A stretch of 64,000 nucleotides of DNA, taken from the NCBI GenBank assembly GCA_024234575.1, contig JACKOB010000003.1:62001-126000 (forward strand), in the 5' to 3' direction. A program made the position numbers and the translations under genes. The notes under the pieces were generated by a model. That model was not told where the DNA came from. It saw only the letters and a program-made list of their open reading frames with translations, and did no database searches. The DNA comes from Hahellaceae bacterium (lineage in GTDB: Bacteria; Pseudomonadota; Gammaproteobacteria; Pseudomonadales; Oleiphilaceae). How positions within the stretch are numbered: position 1 is the stretch's first letter; every line of letters starts with the position of its first letter. Below, in pieces: positions 30,895-40,311 of this stretch.

Positions 30895-31770
30895 CTAGGG
30901 TGTGAGTGGGACATTATTCAGCGCATCGCGTCTGGCAATCAGGTGTTCGATCACCAGGCGCTTGTCAGCATTTTGAAACATCGGCATTCCGTTTGATGCA
31001 ATTGACCAGAGGCCACTAACCGTGGCGATGGATATGCCTTCTTCATCAAGATTTCTTAGTGCCTCTTCGAGATAGCTGACCGTCACTTCGTGAGGGTGGC
31101 CAATGGCTATAGCAAAGCCTTTTTCTCGCGCTCTTTGAATAAGAAGCTGAAACTGTGCATGGACGGCATCTCTTTCTTGAACATGATCCAGGAATATATC
31201 CCGTGTAAGCGTTGGGATTTGATGACTTTGGGACACCCGTGCGGCAACAGAGTCGGCGATGGTGCGGCTGTCAACGAAGTACAACGGGTAGCGGAAAAGC
31301 TCTTCCATCACCCAGTTCATTTGTTTAGGTTGCTGCGTTAGCAGGCTGCCCATGTGGTTGTTCACCCCTTGCACATAGGGTATTGAACGTAATGATTCTC
31401 GCAGGCTTTCTTTGATTTCATCCTCGGTCATGCTGGTAGTTAGCGCGCCCGGGCCAAGAGCTAGCCCTAAAGTATTTTCCATGGGTGCATGCAGCATGAT
31501 TTCTTTGTTGTGGCGGAATGCCTTGCGTGCTAACGCGGGGGTGTGTTTGCGGTGTGGCAGAAAGGCCAGAGTCATTGGGTAGGGCAAATTAATGAGGCGT
31601 TCTGCCTGTCGCCAGTGGTTACCCATGTCATCGATGATGATGGCGATAGTCGGCTGCTGATTTTCATCGGCAGCCAACGTCTTCGGAACCATTGCTAGCG
31701 CAGCAATTATCACCAACCACAAGTGTGCGATAGTTTGCTGCCAGGCCTGGCCGAACTGCGAATGCATCAT
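30895..31770 (-). CDS. divergent polysaccharide deacetylase family protein (YibQ)
   Basis: A 291-residue periplasmic protein with a signal segment (about 12-33) and a NodB-like fold opening with PTIAIIIDDMGNHWRQAERL, the D-D pair typical of the divergent deacetylase (DUF610/YibQ) family. LPHRKHTPALARKAFRHNKEIMLHAPME follows. It likely acts on envelope polysaccharide; activity is unproven for the family. Its ATG overlaps the ctpA stop by one base (TAATG), and gpmM-envC-ctpA-yibQ is the conserved order. Confidence 0.88.
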   Translation of the reverse strand: MMHSQFGQAWQQTIAHLWLVIIAALAMVPKTLAADENQQPTIAIIIDDMGNHWRQAERLINLPYPMTLAFLPHRKHTPALARKAFRHNKEIMLHAPMENTLGLALGPGALTTSMTEDEIKESLRESLRSIPYVQGVNNHMGSLLTQQPKQMNWVMEELFRYPLYFVDSRTIADSVAARVSQSHQIPTLTRDIFLDHVQERDAVHAQFQLLIQRAREKGFAIAIGHPHEVTVSYLEEALRNLDEEGISIATVSGLWSIASNGMPMFQNADKRLVIEHLIARRDALNNVPLTP

Positions 31771-33164
31771 TATTCAGCAGTGGATTGCTTTTTATTCTGG
31801 TAGATAGAAATACCTTTGATCAGGCTAACGGCTTCTCGCATTTGAAAGTCACGTTCGATTGCATCTTCTGCTTCAGAGTTGCTTGAGTTGTCGTTTTCTT
31901 TTACGTTTGGCTGCTTTTCTTCGCTGTTGGACAAATGTCCTGCCAGGTCTGCTTCTTTAAAGAACGGTTGCGATGACAGCTCGGTGAGCTTTGCTCGCTT
32001 AACGACGATATCGGGAACGATACCGAGTGCCTGGATTGACCTTCCCGCCGGAGTGAAATAACGCGCAGTAGTCAGCTTTAAACCGTAATCTTCATTCAGC
32101 GGCATGACCGTTTGCACCGAGCCCTTACCAAAACTGTCGGTGCCCATAATGACGGCACGATGATGATCTTGCAGAGCGCCGGCAAGGATCTCTGATGCGG
32201 ATGCAGAGCCGCCGTTGATCAGAACAACAATCGGGACACCGCCCGACTCATCACCGGCTGTGGCGCTAAATCTAAGTTGTGAGCTTTTAATTCTGCCTTC
32301 GGTGTAGACGATGAGTCCGTCTTCAAGTAGTGAATCGGCAACGTCGACAGCTGCTTGTAATACCCCACCCGGGTTGTTGCGCAGATCAATGATTAACCCT
32401 TTTAATGCGCCATCTTTTTTGATTTTATCCAGCGCTTTAGAGAAATCTTCACCGGTTTTAGCCTGGAATTGTGTAATGCGGATATAACCAATGCCAGGCT
32501 CGATGGTTCTTGACTTAATGCTGGTAACTTTAATCACATCCCGAATGACGTCTATTTCGATCGGACTTCCCTCTGTGCCACGCACAATTGTTAACACAAT
32601 TTTGGTGCCCGGCTTTCCGCGCATGGTATTGACTGCATCCTCAAGTGTCATGCCTTTGACTGGCGTATCATCCAGTTTGATGATCAGGTCGCCAGACTCA
32701 AGCCCAGCTTTCGATGCCGGCGTGTCATCAATCGGCGAAATAACTTTGATAAAGCCATTTTCCATGCCAACTTCAATGCCAAGGCCACCGAACTCACCGG
32801 AAGTGCTTTCTTGTAGGTCATCAAAAGCAGTGGGCTCAAGGTAAGCTGAGTGAGGGTCGAGGCCAGAAAGCATGCCTTTAATGGCGTTGTTCAGCAATGT
32901 TGAGTCATCAACTTCTTCAACATAGGTTTTTTTGATGCGATCAAAAATCTCGGTAAAACGCCGTAAATCATCCAGTGGTAGCTGTGTCGCAGGATCTGGT
33001 AATTTAATAACAATTTTTTGCTGCGCGGGATCAGATGTACCGGATTTTGGTGCTGGCTCTGTGGCGCTGGCTGTGGCCATCATCAGGCTGCCAATCGTAA
33101 ATGCGAGAGCTGTATGTTTGAACAAAGGGCGGCCTGTTTTTAGTGGGGCAAAAGATGTCATCAA
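31770..33164 (-). CDS. ctpA: S41-family carboxy-terminal processing protease
   Basis: A 464-residue periplasmic protease with an N-terminal signal (residues about 15-34), a PDZ domain (about 110-190, GGLGIEVGMENGFIKVISPIDDTPASKAGL) and an S41 domain with nucleophile Ser in NGGSASASEIL and general-base Lys in DSFGKGSVQT. It degrades or trims envelope proteins such as cell-wall hydrolases. It lies between envC and yibQ; the 239 bp gap to envC contains a short GGCACCGGTGCC palindrome at 33280 but no gene. Confidence 0.94.
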   Translation of the reverse strand: MMTSFAPLKTGRPLFKHTALAFTIGSLMMATASATEPAPKSGTSDPAQQKIVIKLPDPATQLPLDDLRRFTEIFDRIKKTYVEEVDDSTLLNNAIKGMLSGLDPHSAYLEPTAFDDLQESTSGEFGGLGIEVGMENGFIKVISPIDDTPASKAGLESGDLIIKLDDTPVKGMTLEDAVNTMRGKPGTKIVLTIVRGTEGSPIEIDVIRDVIKVTSIKSRTIEPGIGYIRITQFQAKTGEDFSKALDKIKKDGALKGLIIDLRNNPGGVLQAAVDVADSLLEDGLIVYTEGRIKSSQLRFSATAGDESGGVPIVVLINGGSASASEILAGALQDHHRAVIMGTDSFGKGSVQTVMPLNEDYGLKLTTARYFTPAGRSIQALGIVPDIVVKRAKLTELSSQPFFKEADLAGHLSNSEEKQPNVKENDNSSNSEAEDAIERDFQMREAVSLIKGISIYQNKKQSTAE

Positions 33165-33403
33165 TGCTGTTCCTGGCAGTTAGGTGTTGTCTGTCCGTTT
33201 TACTGGCTTATCACAGTTATAAGGTAATTTGGGTTTTTATCAAAATGTAGACGTTAAAATCATTCTCGTTAATTCGATTGGCACCGGTGCCGTCTCTATT
33301 TATTCTTTTCTTTATTACAGAACTGAAGGCAGATGTAAATCTTCAAGCCGACAAATATCTGTGTCTGCCGCCAACTAAGGCAAAAATGTTCAATGAACGT
33401 GCG

Positions 33404-34678
33404 TTAGTTACGCTTTTGCAGCCAGCGGAGCGGGTTTTGCGGCGCACCATCTTTTCTAATCTCAAAGTATAGACTGCTTTCTTGCGCTCCTCCGCTATTT
33501 CCTGCACTGGCGATCACTTCCCCTGCTTGAACCCAGTCTCCCGAGTCTTTTTGCAAGGTGTCGTTATGCCCGTAAAGGCTCATAAAGCCATTGCCATGAT
33601 CGACGATTATCATCAACCCAAAGCCTCGTAGCCAATCGGAAAAAACAATTTGCCCATGATGAATAGCAATAATTGGCTGGCCTTGTGTTGCCTTGATCGT
33701 GATGCCGTTCGCGCGCAAAGAACTGTTGCCAATTGTGCCGCGATAAGCGCCAATGACCTTACCCTGAGTCGGCCAGGGTAATTTGGCTTTCAGGCTATTG
33801 AATGGCCTGTCATCTGTGGGAATTTTAATGTCTGCCAAAGCTTTTCGCGTGGTCTCGATGACAGCTTCCAGTTTTATTCTGTCCTGCTTTAACTGGTCGA
33901 GTTGCGAAACCGACTGCCCCATTTCTTTTTCGAGTTTGGCCAGCGTCTCTGCGCGCTTGATTTTCAGTTTGGCCTGCTCTTTCTGTTTAGTTAGCAGACC
34001 GCTTTCGTGTTGTTTGAGGGTTTCATTTTGCTTGGCAATTGCGGCGCTGTTTTTTTGAATTTCGGCGAGTGAAGCCATATATGTGGCAATTTTTTCTTTT
34101 CGGGCATTGTTTACGTAATCCATATAAATAGTAATGCGACTGAAATGATGTGGATCACTGGCGCTTAATATTGCTTTGGCTGCCGGAGTTGTGCCCATGC
34201 GGTGCGCTGCTTGAATTTGTTTAATTACCTGAGCTTTCTGATCTTCTGAGGCTAGCTTAATTGCTTCAGATTGGCTCTCGAGTTCTGCAATGTGCTCTTT
34301 GGTTTGTTGCTGCTGTTTTTTTAGCTCTACCATTTCTTTGCTGAGGCGTGACAGATCCAATTCGCTTTGTTTAAGCTGTTTTTCAAGGTCATTTTTACGG
34401 CTCTCGGCTCCTTTTATCCAGTCGGTCAGGCGGCCGATGGCGTTACTGAGTTCAGTCAGGCGAGACTCTGATGCTTCTGGCTCATTTGCAGCGGCTGCTG
34501 GCGAGGTGAGAGCATTCACCACGAGGATCAGCGCAAAGCATGTACGGTAAAATACCTTTACGGCACGCTGATGGACAAAACAAAAGCGATACGCACACAC
34601 GTCATCGATTCTGGATAACGTAGATCGGGTTGTCGATGAGTTGGGCCTATAGGGAGTAGTATTTGGTGACTCGTACAC
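33404..34678 (-). CDS. envC: murein hydrolase activator EnvC
   Basis: About 424 residues from GTG 34678. A GTG at 34600 would give a more usual N-terminus, with the hydrophobic signal FYRTCFALILVVNALTSPAAAA nearer the start; neither has a good ribosome site. A long coiled coil (about 70-290, rich in KQKEQAKLK-type heptads) is followed by a LytM/M23 domain (about 310-420). Zinc ligands are degenerate (for example LYFEIR replaces the LHFE type), as is normal for EnvC, which activates amidases rather than cutting peptidoglycan. It acts at the division septum. Confidence 0.92.
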   Translation of the reverse strand: MYESPNTTPYRPNSSTTRSTLSRIDDVCAYRFCFVHQRAVKVFYRTCFALILVVNALTSPAAAANEPEASESRLTELSNAIGRLTDWIKGAESRKNDLEKQLKQSELDLSRLSKEMVELKKQQQQTKEHIAELESQSEAIKLASEDQKAQVIKQIQAAHRMGTTPAAKAILSASDPHHFSRITIYMDYVNNARKEKIATYMASLAEIQKNSAAIAKQNETLKQHESGLLTKQKEQAKLKIKRAETLAKLEKEMGQSVSQLDQLKQDRIKLEAVIETTRKALADIKIPTDDRPFNSLKAKLPWPTQGKVIGAYRGTIGNSSLRANGITIKATQGQPIIAIHHGQIVFSDWLRGFGLMIIVDHGNGFMSLYGHNDTLQKDSGDWVQAGEVIASAGNSGGAQESSLYFEIRKDGAPQNPLRWLQKRN

Positions 34679-34769
34679 TGATGTCTGCTATGTCGAATGT
34701 TTGACGTTGCTGGACGGATCCAGAAAGTTGGTGACAAGAATAGCACAGCTTGCCGGCAAAGAACGGGTT

Positions 34770-34809
34770 CCCCTTTAATGCTAGAAAATTATTTCTAGCA
34801 TTAAAGGGG
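34770..34809. repeat. perfect 18-bp inverted repeat between gpmM and envC
   Basis: Arms 34770-34787 and 34792-34809 are perfectly complementary (CCCCTTTAATGCTAGAAA and its complement) around an ATTA loop. It lies 10 bp after the gpmM stop. It lacks a T-tract on either strand, so it is either an unusual terminator or an RNA-stabilising hairpin. Confidence 0.85.
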
Positions 34810-34819
34810 AGGGGTGACA

Positions 34820-36358
34820 TTACGCTATCAGCGATGTGCCTGTCATCTCGGCTGGCTTTTCGAGTTGCATGAGATCAAGCAGTGATGGTGCAACATCGCT
34901 CAGTTGCCCATTGGCTCTTAAACTCAATGGTTTTGCGCCTAAATAAACCAGAGGTACCGGCAGGGTGGTGTGAGCCGTGTGCGGCTGGCCCGATTCCGGA
35001 TCAGACATCTGTTCAACGTTGCCATGGTCTGCGGTAATCAACGCCTGCCCGTCTACTTCTGTCAGTGCTTGCGCCACGCGACTCAGGCAGGTGTCCAGGC
35101 ATTCGGCAGCTTTAACTGCTGCATCAAATTTACCTGTATGACCAACCATATCGCCATTGGCGTAATTGCAAACCACCAGGTCGAACTCACCACTCTTGAT
35201 GGCTGCCACCAACTTATCGGTCACTTCCGGGGCGCTCATTTCTGGTTGTAGATCGTAGGTCGCGACCTGTGGTGAGGGGATCAGCTCGCGCTTTTCACCG
35301 ACAAACAATTCTTCTCTGCCGCCACTGAAGAAAAACGTGACATGTGCATACTTTTCTGTCTCGGCAATGCGTAATTGCGTTTTACCCAGCTTTTCCATGT
35401 ATTCGCCCAGGCTGTTGCTGAGTGTTTCTGGTGGGTAGGCGCAAGGCGCATCAATATCTGCGGCGTATTCAGTCAGGGTAACAAAGTTTACTTTTGGCGC
35501 GGCTTTTTTCGTAAACTCTGCAAACCCGGTTTCAACGAAGGCGCGCGTTAACTCCCGGGCACGATCCGAGCGGAAGTTCATGAAAAGAACGCTGTCGCCT
35601 TCTTCAATTTTTATCGAGGCTGCTTCATCGCCTTGTACCACTGTAGCTTTTACAAACTCATCGTCTTCGCCGCGTTCGTAAGCTGCCGCCAATGCCTCTT
35701 GCGGTGTTGCGCAGATGAAATCACCCTCCGCCAGCGTGAGCAGGTTGTAGGCTTTTTCAACACGGTCCCAGCGGTTGTCACGATCCATCGCATAGTATCT
35801 GCCAATAATCGAGGCAATGTGACCAACACCCAGGGCGGTAAGCTTTGCCGTTATTTTGTCAATAGAAGGCAGCGCACTGCGAGGTGGCATATCTCGCCCG
35901 TCAAGGAAGGCGTGTACGTAAACTTTTTTAGCACCTTTGGCGGCGGCTAACTCGATGGCGGCCACAATGTGGTCTTCATGACTGTGCACACCGCCTGGAG
36001 ATAACAAACCTAAAATATGTACGGCTTTGTTTGCGGCAACAGCCTTGTTAATGGCTTCCAGCAGGGCTGCTTTCTCGTTGAAGTCGCCGGTTTGAATGTC
36101 TTTGGTGATGCGGGTAAAGTTTTGATAGACGATTCGCCCGGCGCCGAGGTTCATATGGCCAACTTCTGAATTCCCCATCTGTCCTTCTGGCAGTCCTACT
36201 GCCATGCCTGAGGTATTGATAAGCGTGTGTGGCTGATGTTGCCAGATTGAGTCCCAGAAAGGTGTTTTGGCGTGATAAATGGCATTATTATCAGCGGACT
36301 CACTATAGCCCCATCCATCCAGAATAATGAGAGCAGTTGTTCTACGTTTTTCAGTCAT
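34820..36358 (-). CDS. gpmM: 2,3-bisphosphoglycerate-independent phosphoglycerate mutase
   Basis: 512 residues, the normal length for cofactor-independent PGM, which interconverts 3- and 2-phosphoglycerate with two manganese ions. Metal ligand D14 is in [10 protein letters not shown], and the phosphorylated serine is S64 in [14 protein letters not shown]; further metal ligands are in the C-terminal ADHGNVEQM. It heads gpmM-envC-ctpA-yibQ, a conserved neighbourhood. Confidence 0.97.
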   Translation of the reverse strand: MTEKRRTTALIILDGWGYSESADNNAIYHAKTPFWDSIWQHQPHTLINTSGMAVGLPEGQMGNSEVGHMNLGAGRIVYQNFTRITKDIQTGDFNEKAALLEAINKAVAANKAVHILGLLSPGGVHSHEDHIVAAIELAAAKGAKKVYVHAFLDGRDMPPRSALPSIDKITAKLTALGVGHIASIIGRYYAMDRDNRWDRVEKAYNLLTLAEGDFICATPQEALAAAYERGEDDEFVKATVVQGDEAASIKIEEGDSVLFMNFRSDRARELTRAFVETGFAEFTKKAAPKVNFVTLTEYAADIDAPCAYPPETLSNSLGEYMEKLGKTQLRIAETEKYAHVTFFFSGGREELFVGEKRELIPSPQVATYDLQPEMSAPEVTDKLVAAIKSGEFDLVVCNYANGDMVGHTGKFDAAVKAAECLDTCLSRVAQALTEVDGQALITADHGNVEQMSDPESGQPHTAHTTLPVPLVYLGAKPLSLRANGQLSDVAPSLLDLMQLEKPAEMTGTSLIA

Positions 36359-36520
36359 AGGAACTCAACAAGTTGTCAGGTAAAAACAGGCCCTTGTCCC
36401 ACCCCGGCATTTGGCAGACGATTCATTGCCGGTTGGCAGGGCTGGTTAGAAGCATTTGGTGGGCGGTATTTTACCGTTTTTTTGCAGTGAATGTCATTGT
36501 TGAAAGCACAGAAGAACTTG

Positions 36521-36555
36521 CCTGATCAACCCTGGCATTGCAATGGTTGATCAGG
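36521..36555. terminator. hairpin downstream of the DUF962 gene
   Basis: An 11-bp perfect stem (CCTGATCAACC / GGTTGATCAGG) with a 13-nt loop, 26 bp past the DUF962 stop and before gpmM. The T-tract (TTTT) is on the plus-strand side, so termination on the minus strand would be weak; orientation is unclear. Confidence 0.45.
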
Positions 36556-36581
36556 TTTTGGCATAGGAACAGATGTTTAAA

Positions 36582-37115
36582 TTAGAGCCCCGAGGCTGGC
36601 AATGATTTATCTTTGATAAGCGTTGGACCCGCAGATTTTACAATCGCAGTTTCGACTTCTTTGCGCAGGCCAAGCATAAAACCAAACTCGGCCAGTACGA
36701 AAAGAGGGCCAATTACCAGTCCGACCAGATCATCCACAAAAGCCGGCTTTTTCCCTTCGTAATAATGCCCGATAAACTGAATGATCCAACCCACTACAAA
36801 TAACCCGACCCCCCATGTGAGCCAGCCAGCAGTTGACATCAGGGCAATGGGTTTTGCGCCGACCAGACCAGCTAACAATATAATCCCCATGGCTATACCA
36901 AAGCGCATATCCAGCTTGAGGTAAAACACAGTGGTTAACATAGTGACAATAAGAGCCGGTGTCATGGGCAGGCCAAACAGGTCGAAAGCCGGCCTTGATA
37001 GCAGAATGATGACCGCGAAAACAATCATCGGAATACCGACAAAGTGTGTGGCAATGTTTCTTTTATCCCGATGGTACGCAGCATATTGGCTAAGGTGTTG
37101 GTTAAGGTTTTTCAT
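36582..37115 (-). CDS. Mpo1/DUF962 family membrane protein
   Basis: A 177-residue inner-membrane protein with about four helices. The N-terminus (YAAYHRDKRNIATHFVGIPMIVFA) has the conserved Tyr-His and Asn-x3-His pattern of the Mpo1 family. The yeast member is an iron-dependent dioxygenase of fatty-acid alpha-oxidation; bacterial members are mostly uncharacterised. GGAGGAA is 8 bases before the ATG. Single gene between gpmM and a Crp/Fnr regulator. Confidence 0.85.
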   Translation of the reverse strand: MKNLNQHLSQYAAYHRDKRNIATHFVGIPMIVFAVIILLSRPAFDLFGLPMTPALIVTMLTTVFYLKLDMRFGIAMGIILLAGLVGAKPIALMSTAGWLTWGVGLFVVGWIIQFIGHYYEGKKPAFVDDLVGLVIGPLFVLAEFGFMLGLRKEVETAIVKSAGPTLIKDKSLPASGL

Positions 37116-37244
37116 AGGTTCCTCCAGTAAGTGGCGTCACTATAAAGGAGTGCCGAACAATCGTCTGTCGTGAAGCCGACAGTTTTTGCTTAATTTTGCT
37201 CAAACAGCGTTTGCATCAATCTTGATTGCAGAAAAGTGCTACCT

Positions 37245-37946
37245 TTATTGGTAGGCATAGATGCGCAAGGCCGCTTGGTCGAGAATGCATATTTTACTGC
37301 GCTGCAGTGAGATCAGCCCTTGCTGTTCGAGATCTCTAAGAATCTGGTTGGTCGTTTGTCTGGATATCCCCAGCATTAATCCTAAAACTTCCTGGGGAAG
37401 TAGCAGTGTTTTTTGCGCAATGGTATCAGGAGCCGCCTTGCTATCATTTGCAGCAGCAAGAATCAGCAGGCGTCTGGCTAGTCTCAGTGGCGCTGGTAGC
37501 AGGGCAATATCCTCAATAGCCTGAAACGCCATGCGCAACTTAAAGGTCAGTAGCTGCCCAAGTGGGCGCCAGTAAGCCGGTTGTTCGTCTAAAAGGTTGA
37601 TGAGCGTGTTTTGCGGGATGTGCCATAAAACCGAATCGACTTCTGCCACTGCGTCATGGGTGCGCGCATTGCCATCGAAAAGCGCGATTTCACCAAACCA
37701 TTGGGCGGGTTCTATCAACGTCAAAATGGCTTCTTTGCCGTTGCTGGCGACCCCTGTGACTCTCACGCAACCATCCAGAACGGCATAGATACCACAGGGG
37801 GCATCGCCTCGGGCGAACAGTTTTTGGCCGCATAACAAGGGCGTTTTTTTTCCGGCTGCCAGCAACATACTTTGCATTTCTTCAGGAAGGTTACTAAACC
37901 AGGCTCCCGTTTTTAAAATGTTTGCGATGTCGTTCGGTGTTTGCAT
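37245..37946 (-). CDS. Crp/Fnr family transcriptional regulator
   Basis: A 233-residue regulator: N-terminal cyclic-nucleotide-binding-like beta barrel (about 20-135, including GEIALFDGNARTHDAVAEVDSVL) and a C-terminal winged HTH (about 150-230, LGLMLGISRQTTNQILRDLEQQGLI). The arginine-bearing phosphate cassette of true Crp (RSA) is not evident, and there are no Fnr-type N-terminal cysteines, so the ligand is unknown. Confidence 0.9.
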   Translation of the reverse strand: MQTPNDIANILKTGAWFSNLPEEMQSMLLAAGKKTPLLCGQKLFARGDAPCGIYAVLDGCVRVTGVASNGKEAILTLIEPAQWFGEIALFDGNARTHDAVAEVDSVLWHIPQNTLINLLDEQPAYWRPLGQLLTFKLRMAFQAIEDIALLPAPLRLARRLLILAAANDSKAAPDTIAQKTLLLPQEVLGLMLGISRQTTNQILRDLEQQGLISLQRSKICILDQAALRIYAYQ

Positions 37947-38083
37947 AAAAGCGCATCTAAATGAAAAATTAGGTTGAGGCCACAGACTAGTCTAGTCGAG
38001 TATGGATGTAACGGGAATGCAGTCTTTTTAGCGACCTTACGCCTGATTGCAGTATGCCGCTTCTGTTAGGGTGAGTCGCTGTG

Positions 38084-38089
38084 TATAAT
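38084..38089 (+). promoter_or_regulatory. -10 element upstream of yibN
   Basis: A perfect TATAAT in CTGTGTATAATGG, 28 bp before the yibN ATG. The region 17 bp upstream (TTCTGT) is a poor -35. Confidence 0.4.
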
Positions 38090-38117
38090 GGCGGCGTTTT
38101 TATTGATGGGTAGTAAA

Positions 38118-38534
38118 ATGGATAGGTTTTTAGAGTTCATCGTAAATCATTGGATTCTTTCCGGAACATTTGCGGCATTATTGGTTGCATGGTTTCTTCT
38201 GGAAAGAGCGCGTTCTGGGCAGTTGTTGTCGCCGCAAATGCTCACTTTGCTGCTCAACCGTGAGACCGGTGTGGTGGTTGATATTCGCGAGAAGAAAGAG
38301 TTTTCAGAAGGCCATATTAAAGGCTCTGTACATATTCCCCTGGCATCGCTTAAAGAGCGCGTCAAGGATCTGGAAAAGTACAAAGACAAGCAAATTATTC
38401 TCGTTGATAAAATGGGCCAGCATTCAGCAACGGCGGCAAAGCTGCTACGCGAGGCCGGCATTGAAAACATTGCACGCTTGCAGGGTGGCATAGCCGAATG
38501 GCGTAACGGTAGTCTGCCAGTTTCTAAAAAGTAA
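38118..38534 (+). CDS. yibN: rhodanese-like membrane protein (YibN)
   Basis: A 138-residue protein from ATG 38118: one N-terminal membrane helix (about 8-27) and a rhodanese domain (VVVDIREKKEFSEGHIKGSVHIP). The loop that carries the catalytic cysteine in active rhodaneses reads VDKMGQHSA, and the whole protein has no cysteine, so it cannot be a classical sulfurtransferase. A frame from 38088 adds ten residues with no better ribosome site. It lies in the conserved yibN-grxC-secB order. Confidence 0.9.
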   Translation: MDRFLEFIVNHWILSGTFAALLVAWFLLERARSGQLLSPQMLTLLLNRETGVVVDIREKKEFSEGHIKGSVHIPLASLKERVKDLEKYKDKQIILVDKMGQHSATAAKLLREAGIENIARLQGGIAEWRNGSLPVSKK

Positions 38535-38554
38535 TTCGCAAAGGGGCGTTGAGT

Positions 38555-38815
38555 ATGTCTGCGCATGATGTTGTTATTTACACCACCCGTATTTGCCCCT
38601 ATTGCGTGGCGGCCAAGCGGCTGTTTGATAGTAAAAAAGTATCTTATAAAGAAATTCGTGTTGATACAGAAGCCGACTTGCGCCAGGAAATGATGCGTAA
38701 GTCGGGGCGTCAAACGGTGCCACAAATATGGATTGGTGACACCCATGTGGGTGGGTGTGACGATTTAATGGCACTGGAACGGGCGAAAAAGCTTGATGGG
38801 ATGTTGGGTATTTAG
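38555..38815 (+). CDS. grxC: glutaredoxin 3
   Basis: An 86-residue dithiol glutaredoxin with active site C14-P-Y-C17, the cis-proline TVP and the glutathione-binding GGCDDL. It reduces disulfides and glutathionylated proteins in the cytoplasm. ATG 38555 is preferred over an in-frame TTG at 38549; AAAGGGGCG lies upstream at a normal distance. Confidence 0.96.
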   Translation: MSAHDVVIYTTRICPYCVAAKRLFDSKKVSYKEIRVDTEADLRQEMMRKSGRQTVPQIWIGDTHVGGCDDLMALERAKKLDGMLGI

Positions 38816-39049
38816 TGCTCCCCCCCAAAACTCCCACTTGTTTTTCAAGGCCTGACCTCGTACTTTTTAATGATCTGGGCTGCGTTTAACATCTATTTAA
38901 ATTTCTCGGCATGCTATCGCCGCCAGGCTTAGACAGAGAGTCCAGGTTCCTGCTAGTATTACCCACTTTCATTGACGTTATCCGGTCTCCCAGAAGGCGA
39001 CAGCCATCTGCAGGTGTAGGTTTACCTTACCTTAAGGAGGTTCTGGCTG

Positions 39050-39118
39050 GTGTCGTGCAGTCAGCGTCGTGTTTATTTTGTTATGTCGTGTGTTGTGTAC
39101 ATCGGTTTATACCTATGA
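39050..39118 (+). CDS. possible 22-residue small membrane peptide
   Basis: Within the 380-bp grxC-secB gap, TAAGGAGGT at 39033-39041 is an essentially perfect Shine-Dalgarno sequence; 8 bases later a GTG opens a 22-codon frame, MSCSQRRVYFVMSCVVYIGL plus two residues, ending at TGA 39118. The product would be a basic start and a hydrophobic span. The ribosome site could be masked by a CCTTA-CCT-TAAGG hairpin at 39025-39037. The rest of the gap shows only a CTCCCT/AGGGAG hairpin at 39158-39172 in the secB leader. Confidence 0.3.
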   Translation: MSCSQRRVYFVMSCVVYIGLYL

Positions 39119-39195
39119 GCTGAAGTGTCATCTTCACACGAGTTTATTGAAATTAATCTCCCTGTGAGGGAGCACAGCTAAATAGGAAGAATAAA

Positions 39196-39672
39196 ATGGC
39201 AGAAAATCAAGCAGGTGATCAACAGCAGGCGCAGCCGCAATTCGCGTTGCAGAGAATTTATGTTAAAGATATCTCCTTCGAGTCACCTAATGCGCCGACT
39301 ATTTTTCAAGGCGAATGGAAGCCTCAGGTAAATCTTGACTTGAATACTAACAGCTCCAAAGTTAGTGACAACCAGTATGAAGTTGTTGTTTCTCTCACGG
39401 TGACAGCTAAGGTTGGTGATAAAACTGCGTTTATCGTTGAAATTCAGCAGGCAGGTATTTTTCTGCTTAGTGGTATTGAAGGTGCGCAATTGGGCCAGAC
39501 TTTGGGTGCATTCTGTCCAAATATTCTTTTCCCTTATGCCCGTGAAGCAATTGACAGCCTGATCAGCCGTGGAAGCTTTCCTGCGTTGATGCTGGCACCG
39601 GTTAACTTCGATGCGATCTATGCAGAAGCCATGCGTCGCAAGCAAGAAGAGAAGCCAGAAGCTGCTCACTAA
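39196..39672 (+). CDS. secB: protein-export chaperone SecB
   Basis: SecB of 158 residues, a tetrameric cytoplasmic chaperone that keeps preproteins unfolded and hands them to SecA. Family landmarks include [13 protein letters not shown] near the N-terminus and [40 protein letters not shown] toward the end. AGGAAG lies 6 bases before the ATG. It follows yibN-grxC; gpsA, which often follows, is absent. Confidence 0.98.
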   Translation: MAENQAGDQQQAQPQFALQRIYVKDISFESPNAPTIFQGEWKPQVNLDLNTNSSKVSDNQYEVVVSLTVTAKVGDKTAFIVEIQQAGIFLLSGIEGAQLGQTLGAFCPNILFPYAREAIDSLISRGSFPALMLAPVNFDAIYAEAMRRKQEEKPEAAH

Positions 39673-39694
39673 TTGTAAATTTAGTAGTGGTATG

Positions 39695-39729
39695 CAGTGG
39701 ATATTCGAGCAATCAGCGATTATCCACTG
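39695..39729. terminator. terminator hairpin between secB and trmL
   Basis: A 9-bp perfect stem (CAGTGGATA / TATCCACTG) with a 17-nt loop between the convergent secB and trmL genes, so probably used from both sides. T-tracts are weak. Confidence 0.5.
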
Positions 39730-39735
39730 TGCTTG

Positions 39736-40218
39736 TTACATCCCTCCCTTAAATCCCAGTTGTCTCCATGCCTCATAGGCCACTAATGCAGTTGCATTTG
39801 ACAGGTTAAGCGAACGACTGCCTGGTAACATGGGTACCCTTAGCCAGTTAGCGGCACCAATTTGTTGTCGAACGATCTCTGGAAGTCCGCGAGACTCTGG
39901 CCCAAATATAAGATAGTCACCCGCGTGATAACTCACTTCGTGATAATAGGGGGTAGCCTTCGTCGTCATCGCGTATAAGCGGTTACGAGAATCTTGCTGC
40001 AACAACGCTTCTGTGCCGATGAAAGCGTCGAAGTCAGCATGGTGTTTGACGCTGGCCCATTCGTGGTAATCGAGACCTGCACGGCGCAGGCGTTTGTCAT
40101 CAAGCTCAAAACCTAATGGCTCAATCAAGTGCAGCTGAAACCCGGTATTCGCACAAAGACGAATGATATTGCCGGTGTTGGGTGGTATCTCTGGCTCAAA
40201 AAGAACAATATTAATCAT
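39736..40218 (-). CDS. trmL: tRNA (cytidine/uridine-2'-O)-methyltransferase TrmL
   Basis: SPOUT-class methyltransferase of 160 residues that modifies the wobble base 34 of tRNA-Leu isoacceptors. The trefoil-knot SAM site is shown by LIFGPESRGLP, VPMLPGSRSLNLSNATALVAYEAWRQLGF. The family start is MINIVLFEPEIPPNTGNIIRL at ATG 40218; an upstream in-frame ATG at 40281 would add 21 unrelated residues. Confidence 0.95.
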   Translation of the reverse strand: MINIVLFEPEIPPNTGNIIRLCANTGFQLHLIEPLGFELDDKRLRRAGLDYHEWASVKHHADFDAFIGTEALLQQDSRNRLYAMTTKATPYYHEVSYHAGDYLIFGPESRGLPEIVRQQIGAANWLRVPMLPGSRSLNLSNATALVAYEAWRQLGFKGGM

Positions 40219-40311
40219 AGGTGATTCGTTTTTGGATGGCTGTCGGCTGATCCGGGTCATTTTATGGCGCAATGTCACCACCTACAATGCGAATCAGTAA
40301 AATAAAATGGA

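Noticed and set aside
33404..34678. EnvC as a decayed peptidase pseudogene
   Set aside because: Missing M23 zinc ligands are normal for EnvC, which activates amidases; the frame is intact and context is conserved.
38147..38746. 199-codon open frame opposite yibN and grxC
   Set aside because: Antisense to two well-supported genes; no recognisable protein features.
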